Positions 52,123-57,599 are shown, numbered from the stretch's first letter. The stretch is DNA of 64,000 nucleotides from a virus (IMGVR_UViG_3300047325_000170:47161-111160), one strand, 5' to 3'. The notes: a model not told the origin generated them from the sequence alone. Program-made: numbers and translations.

Positions 52123-52641
52123 TTAGATCTTCTCTGTCTTTTTGATCTTCTCTGTCTTTTTGATCTTCTCTGCCCACTGCAGCTGGAACCACTCCCCAAG
52201 GGCGATGGGCATGACCAGGAGCAAGAATCCGAGATCTTCGATTGCCAAGGAGATATGCCGCAGTTGGCTACCGACCTCCCTCCATAATTCAGGAAGGAGG
52301 GGCTCCGGGCGACTGTAGCCGACGGGATCGACCCTTTCTCTCTTCTCTCTCTCTTCCAGGCTCTCAATCGTATGGAAGGACCACTCCCCCTCTGAGTCCA
52401 GGCTTCCGATGCACCGCTGTCCCTTGGCATTCACCAAGGTCCAGCTATCGTCGTAGGGGAAACAAACCTGCACCATTACCCCGGCCTTGGGTCCTCGACC
52501 CAAGCCGTAGTCCTTGGCCTGGTACGGCGTTGGGCTGACCACTTGCCAGCCCCCCGCCTTTGGGTAACTTCCGCTCCATCCCCCATAGGGTAAACTGCTC
52601 CCTGTTGGAAGGACACTACTCCCTTGTAGTATTTGGTTCAT
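52123..52641 (-). CDS. Hypothetical protein with KIKKTE tandem repeat (172 aa)
   Basis: ATG, preceded by a GGAGGG site that lies within a hairpin (52648-52666). The N-terminus is Gly/Ser/Pro-rich; the middle has a basic-acidic ESLEEREKRERVDP stretch and a hydrophobic LGFLLLVMPIALGEWF segment (possible membrane helix, about 137-152). It ends in KIKKTEKIKKTEKI, encoded by an exact 18-bp tandem repeat. It is the first gene of the minus-strand block next to the divergent region. No family is recognised. Confidence 0.45.
   Translation of the reverse strand: MNQILQGSSVLPTGSSLPYGGWSGSYPKAGGWQVVSPTPYQAKDYGLGRGPKAGVMVQVCFPYDDSWTLVNAKGQRCIGSLDSEGEWSFHTIESLEEREKRERVDPVGYSRPEPLLPELWREVGSQLRHISLAIEDLGFLLLVMPIALGEWFQLQWAEKIKKTEKIKKTEKI
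52126..52177 (-). repeat. 18-bp tandem repeat at the end of the 172-aa gene
   Basis: Two exact 18-bp units (52126-52143 and 52144-52161, GATCTTCTCTGTCTTTTT on plus) and a partial third, giving the hexapeptide repeat. A three-codon-compatible period implies in-frame slippage expansion. Confidence 0.8.
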
Positions 52642-52647
52642 AAGAAC

Positions 52648-52666
52648 CCGGAGGGAGACCCTCCGG
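52648..52666. promoter_or_regulatory. Hairpin over the ribosome site of the first minus-strand gene
   Basis: CCGGAGGG (52648-52655) pairs with CCCTCCGG (52659-52666) around a 3-nt loop, and on the minus strand it contains the GGAGGG ribosome site 10 nt before the start at 52641. It could hide the site and control initiation. Confidence 0.5.
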
Positions 52667-52783
52667 ACCTCCCCTCATCTTCCTTTAATGCCTTATAGGA
52701 TTGGAAGACGGGAAATCTGTATCTGGCTTTAGTCATAGTAGCTTCCTAGGGCTCAGAAAGCTAGAGCTGGCTTCAAGACAAAA

Positions 52784-52855
52784 CTTCAAGACAGGGATCA
52801 ACTTCAAGACAAGGATCGACTTCAAGACAAGGATCAGCTTCAAGACAAGGATCCC
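52784..52855. repeat. 18-bp iterons (four copies plus a partial)
   Basis: CTTCAAGACARGGATCRN starts at 52784, 52802, 52820 and 52838, exactly 18 bp apart, with a shortened copy at 52771. Only the unit's last two bases and one purine vary. Exact spacing on the same face of the helix fits a protein-binding array, such as an origin or a promoter control region. Confidence 0.8.
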
Positions 52856-53055
52856 TGAGATCAAGAACCAGAGCGAGCAAGAGCCGGCCCCCCTCCCCAG
52901 GTGCGACAAAAGTAGGAGGGCCGTAAGAGATCTCAAAAGTGAGAAATCTGTCAGGGGGTCCACGTCCTACGGACCCCTTGCGCCATGCGGGTTCCGAGCC
53001 CCCGGGGTCGGATCCGGGCGGAGTCTTCCGCACGGGACTAGTTCTGGTCACCCAG

Positions 53056-53071
53056 CCACGTTGCCAAGGGG
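53056..53071 (+). promoter_or_regulatory. Start-associated element copy 1
   Basis: CCACGTTGCCAAGGGG, variant form, 155 nt before the start at 53227. Confidence 0.45.
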
Positions 53072-53226
53072 CGGGGGCGTGGACGCCTCGGCTATCCATG
53101 CTGCCGTCTGACGCCTCGGTTACTGTCGCAACAACCTGCACCGCAGGGTACGCCACGTGTGCCAGGCGTCTTCCCTTTTTCCTCCTACTCTCACTTGCCT
53201 TCCGTCTCTTGATTGGAGATCTTATC

Positions 53227-53376
53227 GTGAACGCACTCTACTCGTTCTTCGACTCCGTCGCTCCCACCATCATCCGCCTCGGCTTCGGTACCGGGCTCGT
53301 CACCGTCATCTGGTACGCTGCTACCTACCTCTTCTCATCTATCGTACATAGTCTGGTCCATGCAGTGGGGGGCTAG
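53227..53376 (+). CDS. Small membrane protein (49 aa)
   Basis: GTG start with GGAG 8 nt upstream. The longer in-frame ORF to the left lacks a ribosome site, so I use this start. One hydrophobic helix, LGFGTGLVTVIWYAATYLF (about 18-36), and a short polar C-terminus. The stop codon lies in the loop of a terminator. No family is recognised; this is the first gene of the plus-strand block. Confidence 0.6.
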   Translation: MNALYSFFDSVAPTIIRLGFGTGLVTVIWYAATYLFSSIVHSLVHAVGG

Positions 53377-53390
53377 CGCCCCCCACACCC
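53365..53390 (+). terminator. Hairpin overlapping the stop of the 49-aa gene
   Basis: GTGGGGGGC (53365-53373), loop TAGC that contains the TAG stop, GCCCCCCAC (53378-53386). It lacks a U-tract, so it may block or process rather than terminate. Confidence 0.55.
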
Positions 53391-53405
53391 CCCGCCTCCC
53401 TACGA

Positions 53406-53420
53406 CCACGACTTGAGTGG
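53406..53420 (+). promoter_or_regulatory. Start-associated element copy 2
   Basis: CCACGACTTGAGTGG, 41 nt before the start at 53462. The CCAC/GTGG ends can pair. Confidence 0.6.
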
Positions 53421-53461
53421 CGGGGAGGCGAATCACCTTCTCTACTTCGGGAGACTTCACC

Positions 53462-53659
53462 ATGCGTATGCTCTTCTACAAGGCCTCGATCTTCTCTTGG
53501 GTCAACAATGCCACGGGCAAGACCTGGTCGAAGGACTTCAAGCTCGGTCTCGGTGCAGCCATGATCTACATGACCGCTGCCCAACTGACCGGCTACCTCG
53601 CTCGTCTCGGCGCGACCAAAGAAGGCCGAGACGTCCTCAAGTCCCTGGTCTCACGCTAG
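53462..53659 (+). CDS. Small amphipathic protein (65 aa)
   Basis: ATG with GGGAG 8 nt upstream, preferred over a GTG at 53417 that overlaps the repeat element. Basic and aromatic N-terminus (MRMLFYKASIFSW), a moderately hydrophobic GLGAAMIYMTAAQLTGYLA (about 30-48) and a basic C-terminus. Possibly membrane-associated. Followed by a strong terminator. Function unknown. Confidence 0.65.
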   Translation: MRMLFYKASIFSWVNNATGKTWSKDFKLGLGAAMIYMTAAQLTGYLARLGATKEGRDVLKSLVSR

Positions 53660-53663
53660 TCCC

Positions 53664-53692
53664 GAACCCCCGCTGCGGCGGGGGTTCTTACT
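53664..53692 (+). terminator. Rho-independent terminator
   Basis: GAACCCCCGC / GCGGGGGTTC (53664-53673 and 53678-53687) with loop TGCG, followed by TTACTT. Confidence 0.8.
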
Positions 53693-53957
53693 TGCGTCCT
53701 CGTGCTCTCTGTATAGCGAATCTTCGGGTGCTCTTTGTAGCGAATTCCCAGTCCCTCGCTGGTCTGTATAGCGAATCTGTGGAGGGACTGGCACCCCACC
53801 CTTTGGGAAGCGATTTCCATCCCCTTCCCTCCACCCATCCCCACAAATCGCCACCATTCCACGGGGCAGTCACGGGTGCGCACACACATCACTCAATATA
53901 CGACGTCCCAAGGGGCTGGGATGTAGACAACTTGCTTCTCATTGAAGGAGATCTCAC
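53693..53957 (+). other. Long leader with repeated GTAGCGAAT motifs (265 bp)
   Basis: No convincing ORF with a ribosome site. TGTATAGCGAATCT occurs at 53709 and 53765, and a shorter TTTGTAGCGAATTC near 53735. GCGATTT (53810) and AAATCGC (53844) are inverted forms of the same core. An element variant lies at 53903. It looks like a regulatory or promoter region for the 95-aa gene. Confidence 0.5.
53903..53915 (+). promoter_or_regulatory. Start-associated element copy 3 (variant)
   Basis: ACGTCCCAAGGGG, matching the right half of the copies at 53056 and 56020; 42 nt before the start at 53958. Confidence 0.4.
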
Positions 53958-54245
53958 ATGGATCAAGCCACCTACCAGGCCAAGGTCGACGTCGCTTTCA
54001 TGAACCTCTACCACAGCCTCAAGAAGAACCCGTTCTCGCGTTGGCTGGCGGTCGTGAAGTTCTACACCGTCATCATGGAGCACAATCCCAAGCTCAAGGG
54101 CGCCGAGCTCAAGACGGCCGCCAAGCGTGAGGCACTCGATGCAGCTCGTCGCCAGATCCTCAAGGTCGCGGCGCAATGCGTGAACGAAGCGAACCTCGCG
54201 CCTACCGTCAAGGTAATCGAGGACCTCGTCGCCCTTCCCGCCTAG
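53958..54245 (+). CDS. Hypothetical helical protein (95 aa)
   Basis: ATG with AAGGAG 8 nt upstream. Mostly alpha-helical and basic, with NPFSRWLAVVKFYTVIMEHN and AELKTAAKREALDAARRQI. No membrane segment or Cys cluster apart from a single Cys. Clean terminator downstream. No family is recognised. Confidence 0.7.
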   Translation: MDQATYQAKVDVAFMNLYHSLKKNPFSRWLAVVKFYTVIMEHNPKLKGAELKTAAKREALDAARRQILKVAAQCVNEANLAPTVKVIEDLVALPA

Positions 54246-54251
54246 AGACCC

Positions 54252-54285
54252 ACCCTCAGCAATCGCGCTGGGGGTTTTCTCTTTT
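54252..54285 (+). terminator. Rho-independent terminator
   Basis: CCCTCAGC (54253-54260) pairs with GCTGGGGG (54267-54274), one G-T pair, followed by TTTTCTCTTTT. Confidence 0.85.
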
Positions 54286-54300
54286 CACGCTGCGGAGAGG
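54286..54300 (+). promoter_or_regulatory. Start-associated element copy 4
   Basis: CACGCTGCGGAGAGG directly after the terminator T-tract, 20 nt before the start at 54321. Confidence 0.6.
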
Positions 54301-54320
54301 ATGGGACATGGAGGTGACCT

Positions 54321-54506
54321 ATGGAACTCGAACCCAACATCGCGCAGATGGACGCCACGGGCAAGACCTACTGCGGCATGTGCTCCGAAGCGGTGTATGC
54401 GGACTCGGACTGGCACACGGTCCCCACAACCACCGTCTCGGGCGCCCACACTATCCTCTGCCACTCGTGCTACCTCGACTATACCGCCATCAAAGCAGAA
54501 ATCTAG
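54321..54506 (+). CDS. Cys4 zinc-ribbon mini-protein (61 aa)
   Basis: ATG with GGAGGTGACCT upstream. TYCGMCSEA (about 16-24) and LCHSCYLD (about 46-53) form two C-x2-C knuckles, a treble-clef or zinc-ribbon arrangement. Such small phage proteins often bind host transcription or nucleic-acid factors, but no target can be inferred. Confidence 0.7.
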   Translation: MELEPNIAQMDATGKTYCGMCSEAVYADSDWHTVPTTTVSGAHTILCHSCYLDYTAIKAEI

Positions 54507-54546
54507 TACCTCGGCATGGCGGACACCGGCCCCTAAAATCGCTACC

Positions 54547-54578
54547 AACCCTCGCCCTATGGGTGAGGGTTTTCTCCC
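54547..54578 (+). terminator. Rho-independent terminator
   Basis: AACCCTCGCCC / GGGTGAGGGTT (54547-54557 and 54561-54571), followed by TTTTCTCCCT. It follows AAAATCGCTACC. Confidence 0.85.
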
Positions 54579-54615
54579 TCCATGCTCACAAATCGCTACC
54601 CACCCCTGAAAATCG

Positions 54616-54633
54616 CCACGAACTTTTGAGTGG
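54616..54633 (+). promoter_or_regulatory. Start-associated element copy 5
   Basis: CCACGAACTTTTGAGTGG, preceded by AAAATCG; 22 nt before the start at 54656. Confidence 0.6.
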
Positions 54634-54655
54634 GAGATCCCTGGAGGTAATCAAC

Positions 54656-54850
54656 ATGATTCGTGATATGTCCGGCTATCGCCCGCCACGCAAGCTCTGC
54701 GTCGACATGACCGATGAGGAGTTTCGTGACTACGAAGACTGGGAAATCTGGCGTACCGCGGTCTACATACGACCACGTTATCAGCTCATTCCCTCGAGAC
54801 AAACCCCGACGGGTCGCATCCTCATGCTGGTGCACTCAAAGCCACGCTGA
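54656..54850 (+). CDS. Hypothetical small protein (64 aa)
   Basis: ATG with GGAGGTAATCAAC upstream. The same frame is open far upstream, but that part lies across other genes. Charged and aromatic (EEFRDYEDWEIWRTAVYIR), basic C-terminus. The last codons lie within the next repeat element (AAGCCACGCTGA), so gene end and element share sequence. Function unknown. Confidence 0.65.
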   Translation: MIRDMSGYRPPRKLCVDMTDEEFRDYEDWEIWRTAVYIRPRYQLIPSRQTPTGRILMLVHSKPR

Positions 54851-54857
54851 TGAGGGG
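54842..54857 (+). promoter_or_regulatory. Start-associated element copy 6
   Basis: CCACGCTGATGAGGGG, overlapping the stop codon of the 64-aa gene and 150 nt before the next start, with a structured leader between. Confidence 0.5.
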
Positions 54858-54876
54858 CGGGGAGGCGGACAGGCAG

Positions 54877-54936
54877 CTCGGCGCGACCGAGTCGGTCCCA
54901 TGCGTACGGTTTAGCATTCGGTGCTTCCAGCATGGG
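54877..54936 (+). ncRNA. Candidate structured leader RNA
   Basis: Hairpin CTCGG/CCGAG (54877-54891), then CCCATGC (54897-54903) pairing with GCATGGG (54930-54936) around an inner AGCA/TGCT hairpin (54913-54925, loop TTCGG). It lies in the 150-nt leader of a 17-codon gene. It could be a regulatory leader or a small RNA; a covariance test is needed. Confidence 0.35.
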
Positions 54937-55007
54937 GAGAGGCTAGCATAGGCCCTCGCCCTGTCCCACCCTTTTCGTCACCCCAAACTCTCCACAGGAG
55001 ATCAAGC

Positions 55008-55061
55008 ATGGTGTACACCGAAGTCGACGGCGTGCTCGCGAAGATTATCTTCAAGAAATAG
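55008..55061 (+). CDS. 17-aa microprotein
   Basis: ATG with AGGAG 8 nt upstream and a perfect terminator right after the stop. The product is MVYTEVDGVLAKIIFKK, a short amphipathic peptide. It has every feature of the larger cassettes, which is the main reason to treat it as a real gene. Confidence 0.5.
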   Translation: MVYTEVDGVLAKIIFKK

Positions 55062-55066
55062 CGCCC

Positions 55067-55102
55067 AAACCCACAACGCTGCGGCGTTGTGGGTTTTTCT
55101 TC
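55067..55102 (+). terminator. Rho-independent terminator
   Basis: Perfect 13-bp stem (55067-55079 with 55084-55096), loop TGCG, then TTCTT. Confidence 0.9.
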
Positions 55103-55104
55103 CC

Positions 55105-55120
55105 CCACGCTTGGAAGAGG
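55105..55120 (+). promoter_or_regulatory. Start-associated element copy 7
   Basis: CCACGCTTGGAAGAGG, 20 nt before the start at 55141. Confidence 0.6.
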
Positions 55121-55140
55121 GTGAGCTGCGGAGGTGAACC

Positions 55141-55359
55141 ATGGAAGAACTCGACTGGCTTCTAGCATGGGAAGAGGCTTGGGAACCCTGCATCAGCTGC
55201 TATCGGAGAGCAGCTCTGCCCGACGTGACCGAACGTGAGCTCGTCGAGCTGGGTGCCATGTATGGCCCGGGCGGCGAGTACGACGGGCTCTACAGTGGCG
55301 GCCTTTGCCGTCTGTGCGAGGCAGGTGCCGAGCGTGGCCGTGACCCTAGCGAGAGCTAG
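55141..55359 (+). CDS. Small Cys4 protein sharing a duplicated motif (72 aa)
   Basis: ATG with GGAGGTGAACC upstream. Trp/Glu-rich N-terminus, EPCISCYRR (C-x2-C) and GLCRLCEAG (C-x2-C) as likely zinc ligands. Between them, AMYGPGGEYDGLY also occurs in the 143-aa protein at 56092, and 41 bp are identical. Its stop codon lies in a terminator stem. Function unknown. Confidence 0.65.
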   Translation: MEELDWLLAWEEAWEPCISCYRRAALPDVTERELVELGAMYGPGGEYDGLYSGGLCRLCEAGAERGRDPSES

Positions 55360-55373
55360 GGTCTCTTTCTTTT
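55343..55373 (+). terminator. Rho-independent terminator overlapping a stop codon
   Basis: ACCCTAGC (55343-55350), loop GAGA, GCTAGGGT (55355-55362), then CTCTTTCTTTT. The TAG stop of the 72-aa gene lies in the second strand of the stem. Confidence 0.85.
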
Positions 55374-55393
55374 CCAACCATCTCGCTCAGGTT

Positions 55394-55409
55394 CCACGTT
55401 GTGAAGTGG
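55394..55409 (+). promoter_or_regulatory. Start-associated element copy 8
   Basis: CCACGTTGTGAAGTGG, close to the copy at 58113; it precedes only a doubtful 25-codon ORF. Confidence 0.55.
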
Positions 55410-55414
55410 AAGGG

Positions 55415-55492
55415 ATGCGGAAGCAAAAGGAGGCCGCCATACTCAAGGCGGACCGCTGCCCGGAAGTATCGTCGTATCGGAAGCGTAGGTGA
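55415..55492 (+). CDS. Possible 25-aa microprotein
   Basis: ATG right after GGAAGGG, so the spacing is poor. A better ribosome site (AAAGGAGG) lies 5 nt before an in-frame ATA, which would give a 17-aa product ending in PEVSSYRKRR. The stop TGA follows the left arm of an inverted repeat (55483-55489 with 55505-55511). Weak call, based on the cassette layout. Confidence 0.25.
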   Translation: MRKQKEAAILKADRCPEVSSYRKRR

Positions 55493-55742
55493 TTCTCGGT
55501 AAATCCTACGCATTGCCGACGGGACGAGTGACCGGTGACTGGTTGCATAAAACCCTATTCATACGATGCTTGTGAGCAACATAAGACATAACCCTGCACC
55601 CTCCCCGGCATGCGCCCCCGGTGAGACCCACGAGAGGGAAAGACATGAGGTTGCAGGCGGTTGGGTATCGTATGGCTTCCACTCTCCCCACAATGCTCCG
55701 GCATTGTGGGGTTTTCTCAACTTTCTTCATAGGAGAGCTACC
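55493..55742 (+). other. Region without a clear gene, ending in a terminator
   Basis: No ORF with both a ribosome site and its own space. The long in-frame extension of the next gene starts at 55566 without a ribosome site. The segment contains the right arm of the repeat at 55505, and the terminator at 55686. It could be a leader RNA or a decayed cassette. Confidence 0.45.
55686..55717 (+). terminator. Rho-independent terminator
   Basis: CCCCACAATGC / GCATTGTGGGG (55686-55696 and 55701-55711), loop TCCG, then TTTTCTC. No clear gene precedes it. Confidence 0.9.
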
Positions 55743-55994
55743 ATGGCTTACAATCGCCAGAAGATTGCCATTGCTTCGGCAATCGAAAAGCAAGAGCTCA
55801 ACATCGTGGTTCGCGAGCTCGTCGCTGCGCGCCATCGCTACGAGCGCTCCTTCCAACCGGGCAGCCACATCAATCGTGATTTCGCTCAGCACGAGCTCAT
55901 GATTGCCAACTCCAACTACCTGCGTTTAACCCTCAGCAACGGGTTAAACCATATGCGCTTCAAGTACCCTGAGTTCTACTCAGACCTGGTTTAG
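55743..55994 (+). CDS. Hypothetical protein (83 aa)
   Basis: ATG with AGGAG 7 nt upstream. Helical and charged (EKQELNIVVRELVAARHRYE) with an aromatic C-terminus (MRFKYPEFYSDLV). Inside the gene, GTTTAACCC (55924-55932) and GGGTTAAAC (55940-55948) form a perfect inverted repeat, which might act in the mRNA. No family is recognised. Confidence 0.65.
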   Translation: MAYNRQKIAIASAIEKQELNIVVRELVAARHRYERSFQPGSHINRDFAQHELMIANSNYLRLTLSNGLNHMRFKYPEFYSDLV

Positions 55995-56019
55995 CTCTAT
56001 GAGCCTAAGTTAGATGTAG

Positions 56020-56035
56020 CCACGCTCCCAAGGGG
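56020..56035 (+). promoter_or_regulatory. Start-associated element copy 9
   Basis: CCACGCTCCCAAGGGG, 56 nt before the start at 56092. Confidence 0.55.
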
Positions 56036-56091
56036 ATGCGAGGTGAAGCCTATCTTGGGCTCAGCTTTTTCGCTTTAACCTGGAGGTTAAC

Positions 56092-56523
56092 ATGGCCACA
56101 CAAGTCGATTTCACGCCAATCTTCGAATCCCGCGAGTACAAGCTCGCTCTCGAGCGTGCCGAGAAGCCCGCTCAGTTCCCCTATCGCGTACGCAAGGCGG
56201 CGTACCAGCGCAAGACCTACACGAAGTGGGATGCCGCTATCGACCGCCTACGCGAGGCGTACACCACCAAGCTGCAAGGCGAGTACACGCGCCTTCGTCT
56301 CAAGGAGGCGAAAACCGAGCTGGAAGGCCAGCTCAGCCTGCTCGAGGATGACGGGTTCGCGCCTGAACCCGATCCGGATCAGGCCTACGAGCGCTGGCTC
56401 GAGCGCGGTGACCACGAGACCGAACGTGACCTCGCCGAGCACGATGCCATGTATGGCCCGGGCGGCGAGTACGACGGGCTCTACAACCGCTGCTCGCAGC
56501 CCGACGACGAGCTGCCCTTCTAG
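56092..56523 (+). CDS. Helical protein sharing the duplicated motif (143 aa)
   Basis: ATG with GGAGGTTAAC upstream. Basic N-terminal half (YRVRKAAYQRKTYTKW), a helical Leu/Glu-rich stretch (LRLKEAKTELEGQLSLLEDD), and the C-terminal TERDLAEHDAMYGPGGEYDG block shared with the 72-aa protein. The DNA identity over 41 bp points to recent duplication or conversion of the block. Function unknown. Confidence 0.7.
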   Translation: MATQVDFTPIFESREYKLALERAEKPAQFPYRVRKAAYQRKTYTKWDAAIDRLREAYTTKLQGEYTRLRLKEAKTELEGQLSLLEDDGFAPEPDPDQAYERWLERGDHETERDLAEHDAMYGPGGEYDGLYNRCSQPDDELPF

Positions 56524-56526
56524 GGC

Positions 56527-56558
56527 ATACCCCCGCTTCGGCGGGGGTATCCTCTTCC
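56527..56558 (+). terminator. Rho-independent terminator
   Basis: ATACCCCCGC, loop TTCG, GCGGGGGTAT (56527-56550), then CCTCTT. Confidence 0.85.
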
Positions 56559-56597
56559 CACATCTGCCCACCCATGAAAATCGCCACGAACTTTTCG

Positions 56598-56612
56598 CCA
56601 CGCTTTAAGTGG
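56598..56612 (+). promoter_or_regulatory. Start-associated element copy 10
   Basis: CCACGCTTTAAGTGG, with a second half-like CCACGAACTTTT at 56583 just before it; 22 nt before the start at 56635. Confidence 0.65.
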
Positions 56613-56634
56613 GAGAGCCACGGAGGTAACGCAG

Positions 56635-56931
56635 ATGAAGCAAGTAGGCACCTTGGTCTTGCCCGATGGCGAGATGCTCCAGGTTTTCCAGACCCAGTAC
56701 ACCGATGGCCAAACCGCCATCGAGATCTTCGCGGCGGATGGCCCGTACGCACGCCTCAGCGTGAATATGGCGCCCGACTACGTCTGCCAAGACGGCGAGT
56801 TCGTTGTCAAGTCGTGGTCCGGGAACGAGGAGATCGTCGAGATCGCCGAGGCCTCGGGTCTCTTCGAGTACGCCGGGAAAGTCGCTGGCAACGGCTTGGT
56901 CTTCGGACCGGTGTGGAAACTCAAGGGCTAG
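56635..56931 (+). CDS. Small acidic beta-rich protein, possibly DUF4313-like (98 aa)
   Basis: ATG with GGAGGTAACGCAG upstream. The order LPDGEMLQVF, QYTDGQTAIEI, YARLSVNMAP, GEFVVKSWSGNEEI and VFGPVWKLKG resembles small phage and plasmid proteins of the DUF4313 type, which have no known function. The likeness is from memory and uncertain. Strong terminator downstream. Confidence 0.65.
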   Translation: MKQVGTLVLPDGEMLQVFQTQYTDGQTAIEIFAADGPYARLSVNMAPDYVCQDGEFVVKSWSGNEEIVEIAEASGLFEYAGKVAGNGLVFGPVWKLKG

Positions 56932-56937
56932 AGGCCC

Positions 56938-56976
56938 GCCCCCGACCCAGCTTGATGCTGGGTCGGGGGCTTCTCA
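56938..56976 (+). terminator. Rho-independent terminator
   Basis: Perfect 14-bp stem (56938-56951 with 56957-56970), then TTCTC. Confidence 0.85.
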
Positions 56977-56999
56977 CAAACCAAGAAAGGAATGATACG

Positions 57000-57185
57000 A
57001 TGAAAACTAAAGCCATTTACAAGTTCGCAACCGGCGACGTAATTCCCGAAGGCGCTGTCTATCTGAATACCGTCGTCCAAACCCGCGCACGGGGCGTTCG
57101 AGGGAGGAATCAGCCAGAAGCGGCGGGCCCGTGGTCGCCTTGCTGGCTGGTCTGGCATTACTTTCTCGTTGAGGTTGACGCGTGA
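57000..57185 (+). CDS. Hypothetical small protein (61 aa)
   Basis: ATG with AAAGGA 7 nt upstream; no repeat element before it. Short beta-like N-terminus (AIYKFATGDVIPEGAVYL), a basic loop, and a Trp/aromatic C-terminus (CWLVWHYFLVEVDA). The stop overlaps the next start (GTGA), so the two are translationally coupled. Confidence 0.6.
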   Translation: MKTKAIYKFATGDVIPEGAVYLNTVVQTRARGVRGRNQPEAAGPWSPCWLVWHYFLVEVDA

Positions 57186-57349
57186 ATAGCGAGCTTTACA
57201 AACTGTGGCAAGAGATCGGTGCTCTACGGGAACGCGTTCAAGAACTCGAGGCGTACGCCGAAGAACTCGACGCGGCCAACGTGGCCTTAAGCAAGCAGGT
57301 GGAGATCTTGACGAGCACTAGAGGGTCTTCACGCTTTCCACGCTCATAG
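57182..57349 (+). CDS. Coiled-coil mini-protein (55 aa)
   Basis: GTG overlapping the previous TGA. Heptad pattern over most of its length: LYKLWQEIGALRERVQELEA, then EELDAANVALSKQVEIL. The last residues and TAG stop are encoded inside the repeat element at 57338. This is a small leucine-zipper-like protein, perhaps an inhibitor or adaptor that pairs with a host coiled coil (inference). Confidence 0.6.
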   Translation: MNSELYKLWQEIGALRERVQELEAYAEELDAANVALSKQVEILTSTRGSSRFPRS

Positions 57350-57352
57350 TGG
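57338..57352 (+). promoter_or_regulatory. Start-associated element copy 11
   Basis: CCACGCTCATAGTGG, contains the stop codon of the 55-aa coiled-coil gene; followed by a terminator and not by a gene. Confidence 0.6.
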
Positions 57353-57367
57353 AAGGGCCGCGCTGGC

Positions 57368-57396
57368 ACCCCCGCGTTAGCGGGGGTTTCCTCTTT
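57368..57396 (+). terminator. Rho-independent terminator in a cassette without a gene
   Basis: ACCCCCGC, loop GTTA, GCGGGGGT (57368-57387), then TTCCTCTTT. It lies between two element copies. Confidence 0.85.
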
Positions 57397-57411
57397 CCAC
57401 GCTCGTAGTGG
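57397..57411 (+). promoter_or_regulatory. Start-associated element copy 12
   Basis: CCACGCTCGTAGTGG, directly after the terminator, 20 nt before the start at 57432; differs from copy 11 by one base. Confidence 0.65.
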
Positions 57412-57431
57412 GTGTGAACTGGAGGTGACCT

Positions 57432-57599
57432 ATGAACTCATGCCACGTGTGCAACAAGGCTCTCACGCACGCAGAAGCCATCGATGAGGACCTCAGCCTC
57501 ATCATTCAGGAACCTATCTGGATGCGGGTCAGCATCTGTGCAGCATGTGCTGCATCAATGGATGCTGCCAGGAACGCCGACGTCTTCAGCCCCAACTAA
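57432..57599 (+). CDS. Cys4 zinc-ribbon mini-protein (55 aa)
   Basis: ATG with GGAGGTGACCT, the same upstream sequence as the 61-aa Cys4 gene at 54321. SCHVCNK (about 3-9) and SICAACAAS (about 34-42) give two C-x2-C pairs. Similar architecture to the 61-aa protein but little sequence identity. Possibly a host-factor-binding mini-protein. Confidence 0.65.
   Translation: MNSCHVCNKALTHAEAIDEDLSLIIQEPIWMRVSICAACAASMDAARNADVFSPN

Larger units (their letters stand above)
52642..53226. other. Divergent intergenic region (585 bp)
   Basis: It separates the minus-strand block from the plus-strand block. It holds the iteron array (52784-52855), a hairpin GGGGTCC...GGACCCC (52955-52977), a copy of the cassette element at 53056, and GACGCCTCGGYTA twice (53087 and 53113). 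ORFs on both strands here are artefacts of the 18-bp repeat. I see no gene and no clear sigma-70 promoter. Confidence 0.6.

Noticed and set aside
1-52641. Genome-wide recoding of TAG to an amino acid
   Set aside because: ORFs of 1,700-3,300 codons have no internal TAG, and about a third of the minus-strand genes end in TAG at sensible places. Only local readthrough at a few junctions remains possible.
52771-52855. CRISPR array
   Set aside because: Units are 18 bp and directly tandem, with no spacers of 25-40 bp and no Cas genes.
52701-53156. ORFs of 99-136 codons over the iterons on both strands
   Set aside because: They read the 18-bp repeat as FKTRID- or CLEVDP-type peptides in several frames, have no ribosome sites and no plausible protein composition; the repeat is better seen as a DNA-binding array.
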